Part shown: positions 25,939-33,474 of the stretch, piece by piece
Layout: the number at the start of each line of letters is the position of its first letter
Numbering within the stretch: the stretch's first letter is position 1
DNA from: Candidatus Gastranaerophilales bacterium
GTDB taxonomy: Bacteria; Cyanobacteriota; Vampirovibrionia; Gastranaerophilales; Gastranaerophilaceae
Assembly (NCBI GenBank): GCA_900768915.1
Contig: CAAGEQ010000038.1
Span: 18,818 to 82,817, forward strand
Direction of reading: 5' to 3'
Length of the DNA: 64,000 bases
Made by a program: the position numbers and the translations under genes
Notes under the pieces: generated by a model
The model's database searches: none
What the model saw: only the letters and a program-made list of their open reading frames with translations
Told to the model about the DNA's origin: nothing

Positions 25939-26138
25939 TTCTCCTTCTTTCTTCGACTGCTCGATAGCCGAATTTTCTTTTCTTTATACTTTTTTCTATT
26001 ACAGGATAATTATACCTTAAACATCTATTTTTTCATAGAAAATAAATAAATTTAATCTCAAAGCAAAACTTTAGCCGAAATATCTTTCAATTATTCGACT
26101 AATCGTAAACGAATGTTTTATATAAAATAAATTAAAAC

Positions 26139-26885
26139 CTACTTGCCCCAACGACGATTACGAGAATAAAAATCTTCAACAGCAGATGCCAAAGACTCTT
26201 TGTCAAACTCAGGCCAAAATTCATCAACAATAAGAATTTCTGAATAAGCAATCTGCCATAACAAGTAATTAGAAATTCTAACTTCTCCACCTGTTCTTAT
26301 TAACAAATCTGGATCAGGAATTGAAGACGTATATAGTGCCTTAGATACAACATTTTCTGTTATATCATCAACATCCATTTCACCATTTTTAACCTTTTCA
26401 GAAATATTTTTAACAGCATTAACAATCTCTGCTCTTGAACCATAATTAAATGCAATTTGTAAATTAACACCCTTATTATCTTTTGTAACATCTATTGCAT
26501 GATACAAAATTTCTTGTAATTTAGGACTCAATTTTGTTAAATCACCTAAGAAAGAAATAACAACACCATTATCATTCAATTCTTTTAATTCATTTTGAAT
26601 TGTTTTACCTAACAAATTCATTAAGAAATCTACTTCTTCTGGTTTTCTATTCCAATTTTCAGTAGAAAACGCATATACCGTCAAGTATTTAATGCCAAAA
26701 TCATCACAGGCATATACGGTTTTTTTAAGAGCATCTACACCTTTTTTATGCCCAATAGCAGACGGCAAACCTTTATTCTTAGCCCATCTTCTATTACCGT
26801 CCATTATTATTGCGATATGACGAAGATTGGTCTTTTTCACCATTTCTTTAATATTTTCTTCGTTTGTTATTACTGTTGAACTCAT
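26139..26885 (-). CDS. uppS: Isoprenyl (undecaprenyl) diphosphate synthase
   Basis: cis-Prenyltransferase of 248 residues that makes the lipid carrier for peptidoglycan and other envelope polymers. Conserved blocks: HIAIIMDGNRRWAK with the catalytic Asp, YLTVYAFSTENWNRKPEEV, LQIAFNYGSRAEIV, and DPDLLIRTGGEVRISNYLLWQIAYSE. AGGGA lies 7 nt before the ATG. Confidence 0.96.
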   Translation of the reverse strand: MSSTVITNEENIKEMVKKTNLRHIAIIMDGNRRWAKNKGLPSAIGHKKGVDALKKTVYACDDFGIKYLTVYAFSTENWNRKPEEVDFLMNLLGKTIQNELKELNDNGVVISFLGDLTKLSPKLQEILYHAIDVTKDNKGVNLQIAFNYGSRAEIVNAVKNISEKVKNGEMDVDDITENVVSKALYTSSIPDPDLLIRTGGEVRISNYLLWQIAYSEILIVDEFWPEFDKESLASAVEDFYSRNRRWGK

Positions 26886-26960
26886 TATACTTTCCCTAAT
26901 CCCTAAAAAAAATTATACCCCAAACATAATAATATTAAAAACTATTTTATCTAACAAAAA

Positions 26961-26990
26961 AAAGGACCGGTTGATAACAACCGGTCCTTT
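26961..26990 (-). terminator. Terminator of the 27-30.5 kb cluster
   Basis: AAAGGACCGGTTG / CAACCGGTCCTTT perfect 13-bp stem with a four-base loop. On the minus strand it is followed by eight T residues. It lies 13 nt after the last gene of the leftward cluster. Confidence 0.9.
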
Positions 26991-27002
26991 TTACAAACTT
27001 TA

Positions 27003-27347
27003 TTATCTGCCCATGCCCATTCCGTAACTGAACAAACCACTTTGAATATCAGCACCAAGCATTTGTTGACAAGATTGCATTTCCTGCATAACTTCTTGTA
27101 ATCTTGCTTGCAACAATTTTTGTTGCATATCTAATTTCTTTTCTAATTGATTTAAGCGTTTTTTCTTAGTTTCAAGTGTTCTAACTGTTGCACTATCAGG
27201 ATCAAGACTTCCGTTGTACTCATCTAAATCACCAATCTGAGCAGTAAGAGCGGACATCTTTTCCGTGATACCCATTAATCTGAACTCCAAGTCATTCTTC
27301 GTTGCAGTCAGAGTCATTAAACGCATTGTAGAAGCGAGTACGCCCAT
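27003..27347 (-). CDS. Small protein with 'MGxxAS' N-terminal module and coiled coil
   Basis: The 114-residue protein's first 45 residues (MGVLASTMRLMTLTATKNDL and on) align with the start of the 548-aa protein at 28877 (MGMAASQARYLSLVARKTNT): M-G, A-S, R, L, A, K and E are shared in register. The rest is a charged coiled coil (residues 55-90) with a Gly/Met-rich end. AAAGG precedes the ATG. It is the last gene of a five-gene leftward cluster. Function unknown; the shared module suggests a common assembly or export role. Confidence 0.75.
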   Translation of the reverse strand: MGVLASTMRLMTLTATKNDLEFRLMGITEKMSALTAQIGDLDEYNGSLDPDSATVRTLETKKKRLNQLEKKLDMQQKLLQARLQEVMQEMQSCQQMLGADIQSGLFSYGMGMGR

Positions 27348-27369
27348 TTCGACACCTTTACTTTTTTAC

Positions 27370-27639
27370 TTACCTAGTTTCGTTTAAGTTCTTTCCTTTC
27401 AAGAAGGTGTGTTCATTGCTTTCTGCTATCAGACTTTCCATTTTGCTTAACTGGTGTTTGTGATAATTAACTCTGTATTGAGCCATTTTCAACTTTTGTC
27501 TGATACTGAACATTTCTTTTAAGGATGTCACTATCTCATTAACGAATATCTTTATCGGATTTTTCCTGATAAAAAATGCTCTGGAAAAATTTATAAAGTT
27601 TTTTATTCGTTTGAGGGAGGTCACTACTGAGTTTAACAT
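27370..27639 (-). CDS. Small basic helical protein
   Basis: This frame encodes 89 residues from the ATG at 27639; an in-frame ATG at 27693 would add 18 residues but has no ribosome site. The sequence is Lys/Arg-rich and helical, with a repeated VTSLK motif (NSVVTSLKRIKNF, NEIVTSLKEMFS) and a C-terminal coiled coil. No family recognised. It is judged real mainly from its place between two better-supported genes of the cluster and a 22-nt gap to the next. Confidence 0.5.
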   Translation of the reverse strand: MLNSVVTSLKRIKNFINFSRAFFIRKNPIKIFVNEIVTSLKEMFSIRQKLKMAQYRVNYHKHQLSKMESLIAESNEHTFLKGKNLNETR

Positions 27640-27737
27640 ATTTATTAATTCCCAATTTTTAGACTTCCATATATATAAAAACATGCTAAGCATGATAATT
27701 GCTTGCTTTGAGCCATGTCCGTAACATGTCTTAATAT

Positions 27738-27956
27738 TTATTTACAGTCTATTCTATCGCCACCGATACTTTGAAAAAATATATTCTTCTTAGTATCCTG
27801 TAATGTTAACGGCATTTCCTTGTTATACTTTAATGATTTGTAATTTAAGGTATCCATCTCGCAACAAAAATTTACAATTGAACTTATAACCCTTACAAAT
27901 ACATTGTTTCGTATAATGTTATTAAACATAATTCTAAAAAATGTTCTAACTTGCAT
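27738..27956 (-). CDS. Small protein of unknown function in the cluster
   Basis: The 72-residue frame is preceded by a strong GGAAGGA site 4 nt before the ATG and starts 12 nt after the stop of the 283-aa gene, which supports translation. The product has a basic, hydrophobic N-terminal half (MQVRTFFRIMFNNIIRNNVFVRVISSIVN is the span, residues 1-29) and a polar C-terminal half. No motif was recognised. Confidence 0.5.
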   Translation of the reverse strand: MQVRTFFRIMFNNIIRNNVFVRVISSIVNFCCEMDTLNYKSLKYNKEMPLTLQDTKKNIFFQSIGGDRIDCK

Positions 27957-27968
27957 ATTATCCTTCCG

Positions 27969-28820
27969 TTATAAGTTTTGTATTTCCTTACTGTCGCCTT
28001 CAATAGATTCTTTCAACATCTTTCTAACTACATCACCTTGAGTATCAAGCATTTTACAAACAGTTTCAATGTTTGCAACTTTTTGAGAAAGAATTGTATC
28101 TGCGTTACTCAAAATATTGCTTGAAACAGATTGATAAGCAGAAAGAGCAGCTGAACTTGTACCTTGCATTAAGTTACCCATAACAATTGCAGGTAACCCG
28201 AATTGACCAAGGTATGGGGCAGCGGCGGTCATAATACCGCCCCAGCCTGACACTAAACCGGCAATCGGCATTAATATACCAGATTTACCAATACCATAAC
28301 CATTCGCTGTTCCAAGACCATAAGCAGCAGCACTTGCTACATCTGCCACGCTACCGATACTTGACGCATATCCGGTTGCTGAACCACTAGCCGAGCCTAA
28401 TCCTGAAATTAATCCGTCAATTTGTGACGCTCCACCAGTAGCGGATCCTAGTCCCCAAGAAACATTTGCTGCACCACTTGGAAATCCTGAATAGTTACCA
28501 AGTCCACTTAAACCATAAGAAGCATAGCCGGCATTCATAGTACCTGTACCACCTGAATATGGTGACCAATATGACGTACCAGGAATGTTAAATGATGTTG
28601 TTCCACCTAACGTGTTCATAAATGCAGATGGTGCAAATAAACTTGCTAATTGATATAAGAAACCACCGCAAGCCTCAAACCCAGTACCTGAACTAGCAGA
28701 ACCTGAAACTGTCAAATCTCTCAATCTGTCATAAGTTTCGTAAAGCATACATTTAGCATCAGCTGATGCTGCACCAAATTTGTTTGCTATTACTAATAAT
28801 CCGTCATTTTTGTAAGCCAT
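27969..28820 (-). CDS. Gly/Ser/Ala-rich protein with hydrophobic stretch and C-terminal coil
   Basis: The 283-residue protein has no signal peptide. A short N-terminal helix with CMLYETYDRLRDL is followed by a long Gly/Ser/Ala/Tyr-rich region (about 36-190) built of imprecise GLGSASGSA-like repeats. A hydrophobic segment (about 193-235) and a C-terminal coiled coil (SQKVANIETVCKMLDTQGDV region) complete it. The composition suits a secreted fibrous or pore-forming protein. AGAGGAAG precedes the ATG, 56 nt after the 548-aa gene. No family recognised. Confidence 0.72.
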   Translation of the reverse strand: MAYKNDGLLVIANKFGAASADAKCMLYETYDRLRDLTVSGSASSGTGFEACGGFLYQLASLFAPSAFMNTLGGTTSFNIPGTSYWSPYSGGTGTMNAGYASYGLSGLGNYSGFPSGAANVSWGLGSATGGASQIDGLISGLGSASGSATGYASSIGSVADVASAAAYGLGTANGYGIGKSGILMPIAGLVSGWGGIMTAAAPYLGQFGLPAIVMGNLMQGTSSAALSAYQSVSSNILSNADTILSQKVANIETVCKMLDTQGDVVRKMLKESIEGDSKEIQNL

Positions 28821-28876
28821 ATCTTCCTCTGTGTTTATTATTACTAACTTTTTACATTTATGCTGCTAACAACCTA

Positions 28877-30523
28877 CTAACCGCCACTAAATGTTTTGAA
28901 ACTACTTTCAACGTTTTTGCTGATAACTTTCTTAACTGCTTCCATTTCAGTTTGTAAAGCATTTTGTTCTGTATCTAACTGCTTCAACCTTAATTCTAAG
29001 GTTCTATCCTGAGCCTGAATCAACTCAGTTTTTGCGTTAATATCTCGAACTGCTTTATCATATTGTTCTTGTTTGTAATAATACTGATTCATTGCATTTT
29101 TATATGCATCTTCATCTGTGATAGTTTCAGTATTTAGGGTATATACAGTTGAGTCATCTTCAAATCTTACAGATGTAAATCTACCTTTACCATCTGTTTC
29201 TAACAATGCTTTTGAAGTTTCTTCAATTTTTGTTTTTAAATATACTGCTTTATAGAATGGTAATTTTTCTAACTGGCTATCAATACCATTATCAGCAATT
29301 GCTCTGTCATCATAAGCACTAGCCGCAGACACTTCCAAATCTGCTTGAGTTGTGTAATATGTTTGACCATTCAATTTAAAAGAGTATATTCCACCGATAT
29401 AATTTCCTGCATCATCAAAACATGCTGCAAAGTTTGCTGCTGATGTAGCATTACCATTAGGACCTTTCATGTCTTTCATGATTTGTTCTAATTCAGTTTT
29501 TATATCTTTGTCTTCGTAATCTTTATCTGTTAATTCTTTTAATGTACAGTTACCAACAGCAGTAAAATTGTAGAATGACATATTTTCTGTGGCATTTTTT
29601 AAAGTAATTTCATTATCATCCTTTGTAATTGCTGCCAATTCTGCAGCTGTGATGAATCTTTCTCCATCTGTATAATATACAGAACCATCATCTTCATTTC
29701 TAATTTTCATCTCAGTTGCTTTACCAGAATTTTGACTTAATTCTTTAATTTCATCACCAATTACATAAGTGCCATATTCTTCATCATAATAATATGTTTT
29801 ATCCTCATCATAATCAGCACCATAAGTTGCTTTTAATTTTGCTAACTCTTCTTCGTTGTCTTTATTAACTTTCTTATAAGTAACTTTAATTTCGTCACCT
29901 TGATCATCAAATTGTCCTGAAGAATATGTATATTCATCATTTGCTTCGTCATAAGCAAAATCTTTTGCACTAACTACAGTAGTTCTTCCATATATAGCAT
30001 CAAGTTCAAGTCTTGTATCACCACTATCATCAACTCTTTTTAAAGTTGTTCTTATATCATTTTTTTCATTAGTTAATGTATAAACATCATTTACAATATC
30101 ATACTGACAAGATTTAACTTTCATTGTTTTGTTATTGTCTTTGGAATTAATATCATAAACATATTCCAAATCCCTAGTTGCTTGTATTTTAGGATCATTT
30201 AAAAGTTTTCGTTGTCCAGTATATACATTATCATAGTGATAACTTGTTACAACGTAGTTGTAATCTTCATCTGCTGTACCTAATTGATAATAATCAGAAA
30301 GCACAGAATCATTGTACCCATCATTCCAAGAATATTGTAATGTCGTGTAATCATTACTATCTGGGCAAGTCGGAACACTCATAGTCAACATTTGATTGAA
30401 CAAATCTGCAGTACGATTAGCAAGAACAGTTCTCTCTTGATTGATTTGCTGACCTTCATATTCTGTATTAGTTTTTCTAGCTACCAGGGAGAGGTATCTC
30501 GCCTGTGATGCTGCCATACCCAT
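28877..30523 (-). CDS. Large 'MGxxAS'-module protein with C-terminal coiled coil
   Basis: The 548-residue protein begins with the module MGMAASQARYLSLVARKTNT shared with the 114-aa protein at the other end of the cluster. The middle (60-440) is Asp/Glu/Tyr/Thr-rich with many short beta-like repeats (YDEANDEYTYSSG, YYDEEYGTYVIGD) and looks extracellular, calcium-binding or fibre-like in composition. The end (480-540) is a heptad coiled coil (LRLKQLDTEQNALQTEMEAV). AGGAG precedes the ATG; TTGACT and TAATAA lie further upstream at 16-nt spacing. First gene of the cluster; family not recognised. Confidence 0.78.
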   Translation of the reverse strand: MGMAASQARYLSLVARKTNTEYEGQQINQERTVLANRTADLFNQMLTMSVPTCPDSNDYTTLQYSWNDGYNDSVLSDYYQLGTADEDYNYVVTSYHYDNVYTGQRKLLNDPKIQATRDLEYVYDINSKDNNKTMKVKSCQYDIVNDVYTLTNEKNDIRTTLKRVDDSGDTRLELDAIYGRTTVVSAKDFAYDEANDEYTYSSGQFDDQGDEIKVTYKKVNKDNEEELAKLKATYGADYDEDKTYYYDEEYGTYVIGDEIKELSQNSGKATEMKIRNEDDGSVYYTDGERFITAAELAAITKDDNEITLKNATENMSFYNFTAVGNCTLKELTDKDYEDKDIKTELEQIMKDMKGPNGNATSAANFAACFDDAGNYIGGIYSFKLNGQTYYTTQADLEVSAASAYDDRAIADNGIDSQLEKLPFYKAVYLKTKIEETSKALLETDGKGRFTSVRFEDDSTVYTLNTETITDEDAYKNAMNQYYYKQEQYDKAVRDINAKTELIQAQDRTLELRLKQLDTEQNALQTEMEAVKKVISKNVESSFKTFSGG

Positions 30524-30778
30524 TTGAGGATTCTCCTATCTCTTTCTTTGGGGTGGGGTACTATAACTTCTCACTACATGCTTTTATTAAGGTTTTTTAG
30601 TAAAAAGTCAACTATTATTCTCTACGGTTGACGACATAATAATCTAAATATACAACTCTTATGAAAGAATTTAGTCCATTTATATGAGATATGAAAAATT
30701 TAATTTATAACACAAAAAATATTCAACAAGGTAATGCTAAAAAATTATATTTAACTTATTGTACAAAAGAGGTACATT

Positions 30779-31261
30779 ATGAAAAACATATTTTTTATAC
30801 TTTGTCTTGCTATTACGATATCAACGGTACATGCGAATGAAATTTTGCCAAATGACTATAAACAAACAAATTTAAACCCATACAAAAATGAATCATGGTT
30901 TAAAAACATCAAATTAAACCAACCGAATTTTGGCAGAATTGAACCTAATTTCGCAAGCAATTATAATCAAGTAAACAATCATTTTTCTTCCAAATTATCT
31001 AATTCTCTGGCAAGAATGGAACAAGAATGGTTTCATAAAGAATTTAATCATTATACAGACGAGGAAAGAATAAATAATCTAGAAGAAAAAATATTCGGAA
31101 CAATCCATGATGGTGACCTAAATTTTAGACATAAACAATTGGTAAAAGCATTTAATGCTCGTAAATCAATTCAAGCCAAACAAAATAGACTACATCGACA
31201 TTTATTTTCAGGAGTTCCGACAAGCATTCCAATAAATGCAAATGATTTATTTGAAAATTAA
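30779..31261 (+). CDS. Secreted protein with 'LExxxFG' motif
   Basis: The 160-residue product has a signal peptide (MKNIFFILCLAITISTVHA-N). The central part has SLARMEQEWFHKEFN, then YTDEERINNLEEKIFGTIHD and a following Arg/Lys-rich helix. This arrangement, a short 'ARMExxxF' element followed by 'ERLxxLExxxFG', recurs in envelope proteins of cyanobacteria-related lineages as I recall it. AGAGG precedes the ATG. Function unknown. Confidence 0.72.
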   Translation: MKNIFFILCLAITISTVHANEILPNDYKQTNLNPYKNESWFKNIKLNQPNFGRIEPNFASNYNQVNNHFSSKLSNSLARMEQEWFHKEFNHYTDEERINNLEEKIFGTIHDGDLNFRHKQLVKAFNARKSIQAKQNRLHRHLFSGVPTSIPINANDLFEN

Positions 31262-31267
31262 ACAAAA

Positions 31268-31385
31268 AAAAACGGTATTTTTCATACCGCAACTTTTACA
31301 CACTTACACACATTATTTACAATCTTTTTTGTAGTTTGAAAATTAAATATTTTTCATAACTAATATAGTCCTTAACTAATCTAAC
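31268..31385 (-). ncRNA. Candidate small RNA between two lineage-specific genes
   Basis: A CTTTATATA-class promoter element points leftward at 31386-31426. About 110 nt downstream on the same strand lies an intrinsic terminator (CGGTAT / ATACCG, then nine T) at 31271-31290. The interval holds no open frame beyond four codons after the only ATG with a purine-rich site. The terminator's T tract is on the minus strand, so it does not serve the rightward gene ending at 31261. An sRNA is the simplest reading; transcription is unproven. Confidence 0.5.
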
Positions 31386-31426
31386 CTTACATTTATATAA
31401 AGTGTTTTTTCTTTCAAAAATTGACA
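31386..31426 (-). promoter_or_regulatory. Bipartite CTTTATATA-class promoter element (copy g)
   Basis: On the minus strand TGTCAATT (31426-31419), 16-nt spacer, CTTTATATAAATGTAAG (31402-31386). The 17-mer differs by a single base from the copies at 31486 and 2808. It diverges from the copy that drives the Ser/Gly-rich gene. Confidence 0.6.
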
Positions 31427-31461
31427 TTTTTGTTAAGCAATGTAACATCTTTTTTAACATT

Positions 31462-31502
31462 TGAAATTGAGTGTATCAAAGTTCACTTTATATATATGTA
31501 AG
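31462..31502 (+). promoter_or_regulatory. Bipartite CTTTATATA-class promoter element (copy b)
   Basis: TGAAATTG (31462-31469), 16-nt spacer, CTTTATATATATGTAAG (31486-31502), 19 nt before the ATG of the Ser/Gly-rich gene. A canonical TTGACA-16-TAACAT pair at 31421-31448 lies just upstream as a possible second promoter. Confidence 0.6.
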
Positions 31503-31521
31503 ATAAGAGGACTTTAAAACT

Positions 31522-31899
31522 ATGGCACTTGGATTTACATCACATTACACAAATTCTGAACAACCTTTTGGTTCATTAATACTAGGCAACAATAACGAGA
31601 GTGAGACATCTGGTTCTGTTGCATCTTCAAATAATTCACCAACAATGAGTGGTCTATTATACCAAAGCAGTTATGATAGTTGTGAATTTTCGACATCAGT
31701 AACTATTGACTATAGTCAATATGCTTCTTATGTTGCATCTTCATCATCAGGTTCAACTGAAACTGCTGGTTCTGTTGCATACAGTGGAACTTCATCATTT
31801 AGTAGTGATAGCAGTTCATCTGTATCATCAGGAGGTTCATTCTCTAGTGGAGGTTCGTTCTCCTCTGGAGGTGGATGTTCAACATCATTCACTTGTTAA
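31522..31899 (+). CDS. Ser/Gly-rich low-complexity protein with Cys-containing tail
   Basis: The 125-residue protein is about one third serine. It has no signal peptide or membrane helix. Near the end are three SSGGSF repeats followed by GGGCSTSFTC; another cysteine is at YDSCEFS. Composition suggests a flexible, possibly secreted or surface-associated polypeptide. AGAGGA precedes the ATG. The upstream promoter element is shared with the 434-aa, PRTase-like and calpain-like genes. No family recognised. Confidence 0.68.
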   Translation: MALGFTSHYTNSEQPFGSLILGNNNESETSGSVASSNNSPTMSGLLYQSSYDSCEFSTSVTIDYSQYASYVASSSSGSTETAGSVAYSGTSSFSSDSSSSVSSGGSFSSGGSFSSGGGCSTSFTC

Positions 31900-31921
31900 T
31901 ATTATATTATTGGTTATTAAA

Positions 31922-31949
31922 AAAGGTGCGAATAATTATTCGCACCTTT
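31922..31949. terminator. Bidirectional terminator
   Basis: A perfect 28-nt palindrome AAAGGTGCGAATA.. / ..TATTCGCACCTTT flanked by A and T runs between convergent genes (Ser/Gly-rich gene and zinc-ribbon gene). Confidence 0.88.
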
Positions 31950-31955
31950 AAAATT

Positions 31956-32219
31956 TTATTTACTTGCTTCAAAGCATTCTCTACATAAAACTTCTCTATC
32001 TGGTTTCGGTCTAAATGGTACTTGAGTTTTAGCACCACATTTGGAACAAACTGCATCATACAATTTTTTCCTATTTTTTTGTCTGCGTTTTTTTCTACAT
32101 TCAGGGCATCTTTTTGGCTTATTTGTAAGACCCTTTTCAGCATAAAATTCTTGTTCACCTGCCGTAAAAACGAATTCAGCTGAACAATCTTCACAAATAA
32201 GTGTTTCATCTTGGTACAT
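31956..32219 (-). CDS. Double zinc-ribbon protein
   Basis: The 87-residue protein has two Cys4 sites. The first is CEDC..EFVFTAGEQEFYAEKG..RCPECR, the pattern of the 'probable zinc-ribbon' family. The second is CSKCGAKTQVPFRPKP..CREC, of the type found in small cyanobacterial and DPANN zinc proteins. The basic stretch between them (RKKRRQKNRKK) suggests nucleic-acid contact. Probable role in RNA or DNA binding, not proven. Confidence 0.85.
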   Translation of the reverse strand: MYQDETLICEDCSAEFVFTAGEQEFYAEKGLTNKPKRCPECRKKRRQKNRKKLYDAVCSKCGAKTQVPFRPKPDREVLCRECFEASK

Positions 32220-32321
32220 TGCAGTTTCTCCTAAAATTAAATATCACCGACGACTTCGCCATATATCACATTATAACTTTTTTTTGACAAATTGCAAGAT
32301 AAAATCTATATTTTTTGACAA

Positions 32322-33390
32322 TTATTTTTTTGATTTTAAATAACTTTCAATAAATCCATCTAAATCACCGTCCATAACGGCATCAACATTGCCCATCTCA
32401 TAACCAGTACGATGATCTTTAACCATTTTATATGGATGAAAAACATAAGAACGGATTTGTGAACCAAAATTTATATCAAAGTTTTCACCTTTTAACTCTG
32501 CTAATTTCTTTTCATGTTCTTCTTGCTTGATTTCTAATAATTTAGAAATCAAAATTTGCATAGCATATTCTTTATTTTGCAATTGAGAACGTTCTTGTTG
32601 ACACTTGACTACAATCCCTGTAGGTTTATGTAAAATTCTAACTGCCGTTTCTACTTTATTAACATTTTGTCCACCAGCCCCACCAGAACGCATAGTATCA
32701 ACTTCCAACTCTTCAGGAGGAATAACAATTGTTTTTTCTATATCAGGAATTATTGGTGAAACTTCACAAGAGGCAAAACTTGTTTGACGTTTACCATTAG
32801 CATTAAATGGAGAAATTCTAACTAACCTATGTACACCTTTTTCTGCCTTAGCATAACCATAAGCATATTTACCGGTAATTTTAATTGTTGCAGATTTTAT
32901 ACCAGCCTCATCACCATCAGACTTATCTAAAAGTTCAACCTTCCAACCTTTATTTTCTGCCCAACGAGTGTACATTCTTAATAACATTTGAGTCCAATCT
33001 TGAGCATCTGTACCACCTGCACCTGCATTAACTGTCAAAATAGCATCAGCAGAATCATATTCACCACTAAGCATTTTTTGGAAATCGAATTTATCAAGCA
33101 TCTTTTCCAATTTCACAAGATTATCTTGAGCCTCAGAAATCAATTCCTCATCACACATTTCATAAGCAATTTGAGCATCATCAATAATTTGCTGCCACGT
33201 ATTAGCATTCTCAATATTTTCTTTTAATTCTCTAGATTTTTGCCCTAATTCAGATGCCAATTTTTGATTAGCCCAAACTTCTGGGGTTTGAAGTTTATCT
33301 TCAACATCTTTTAACTCAGATTTTAAACTATCTAAGTCAAAGATACTCCTTATTTTTTGCAACACGTGTCTTTAATTCATTCAAATCCAT
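32322..33390 (-). CDS. prfB: Peptide chain release factor 2, with programmed +1 frameshift
   Basis: RF2 recognises UAA and UGA and releases the finished chain. The main frame (32322-33365) contains the GGQ loop ([16 protein letters not shown]) and the rest of the RF2 sequence. The real start is the ATG at 33390, which encodes [17 protein letters not shown] and then an in-frame TGA at 33339-33337. A +1 slip on CTT gives the continuous protein. TAGAAT ends 7 nt before the ATG, so the mRNA may be leaderless. A divergent leaderless gene starts 85 nt away. Confidence 0.95.
33337..33350 (-). promoter_or_regulatory. prfB programmed frameshift site
   Basis: AGGAGTATCTTTGA: an internal Shine-Dalgarno AGGAG three bases ahead of the slippery CTT and the TGA stop, matching the classical RF2 autoregulatory site. 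When RF2 is scarce, ribosomes shift +1 and make the full protein. Confidence 0.93.
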
Positions 33391-33439
33391 AGTTATATTC
33401 TATAATAAAAATTTATTATATTACATTTATGTTACGAAT

Positions 33440-33468
33440 TTGTCATAAGTACCTCATTAAGATACAAT
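33440..33468 (+). promoter_or_regulatory. Leaderless promoter of the histidine kinase gene
   Basis: TTGTCA (33440-33445), 17-nt spacer, TACAAT (33463-33468), 6 nt, ATG at 33475. No ribosome-binding site. Confidence 0.7.
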
Positions 33469-33474
33469 TATATT

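Noticed and set aside
30560..30650. Possible regulon element upstream of the 548-aa gene
   Set aside because: CTTAATAAAAGCATGTAG is similar to the downstream box, but the upstream box at the right spacing is absent; a canonical TTGACT/TAATAA pair explains it as well.
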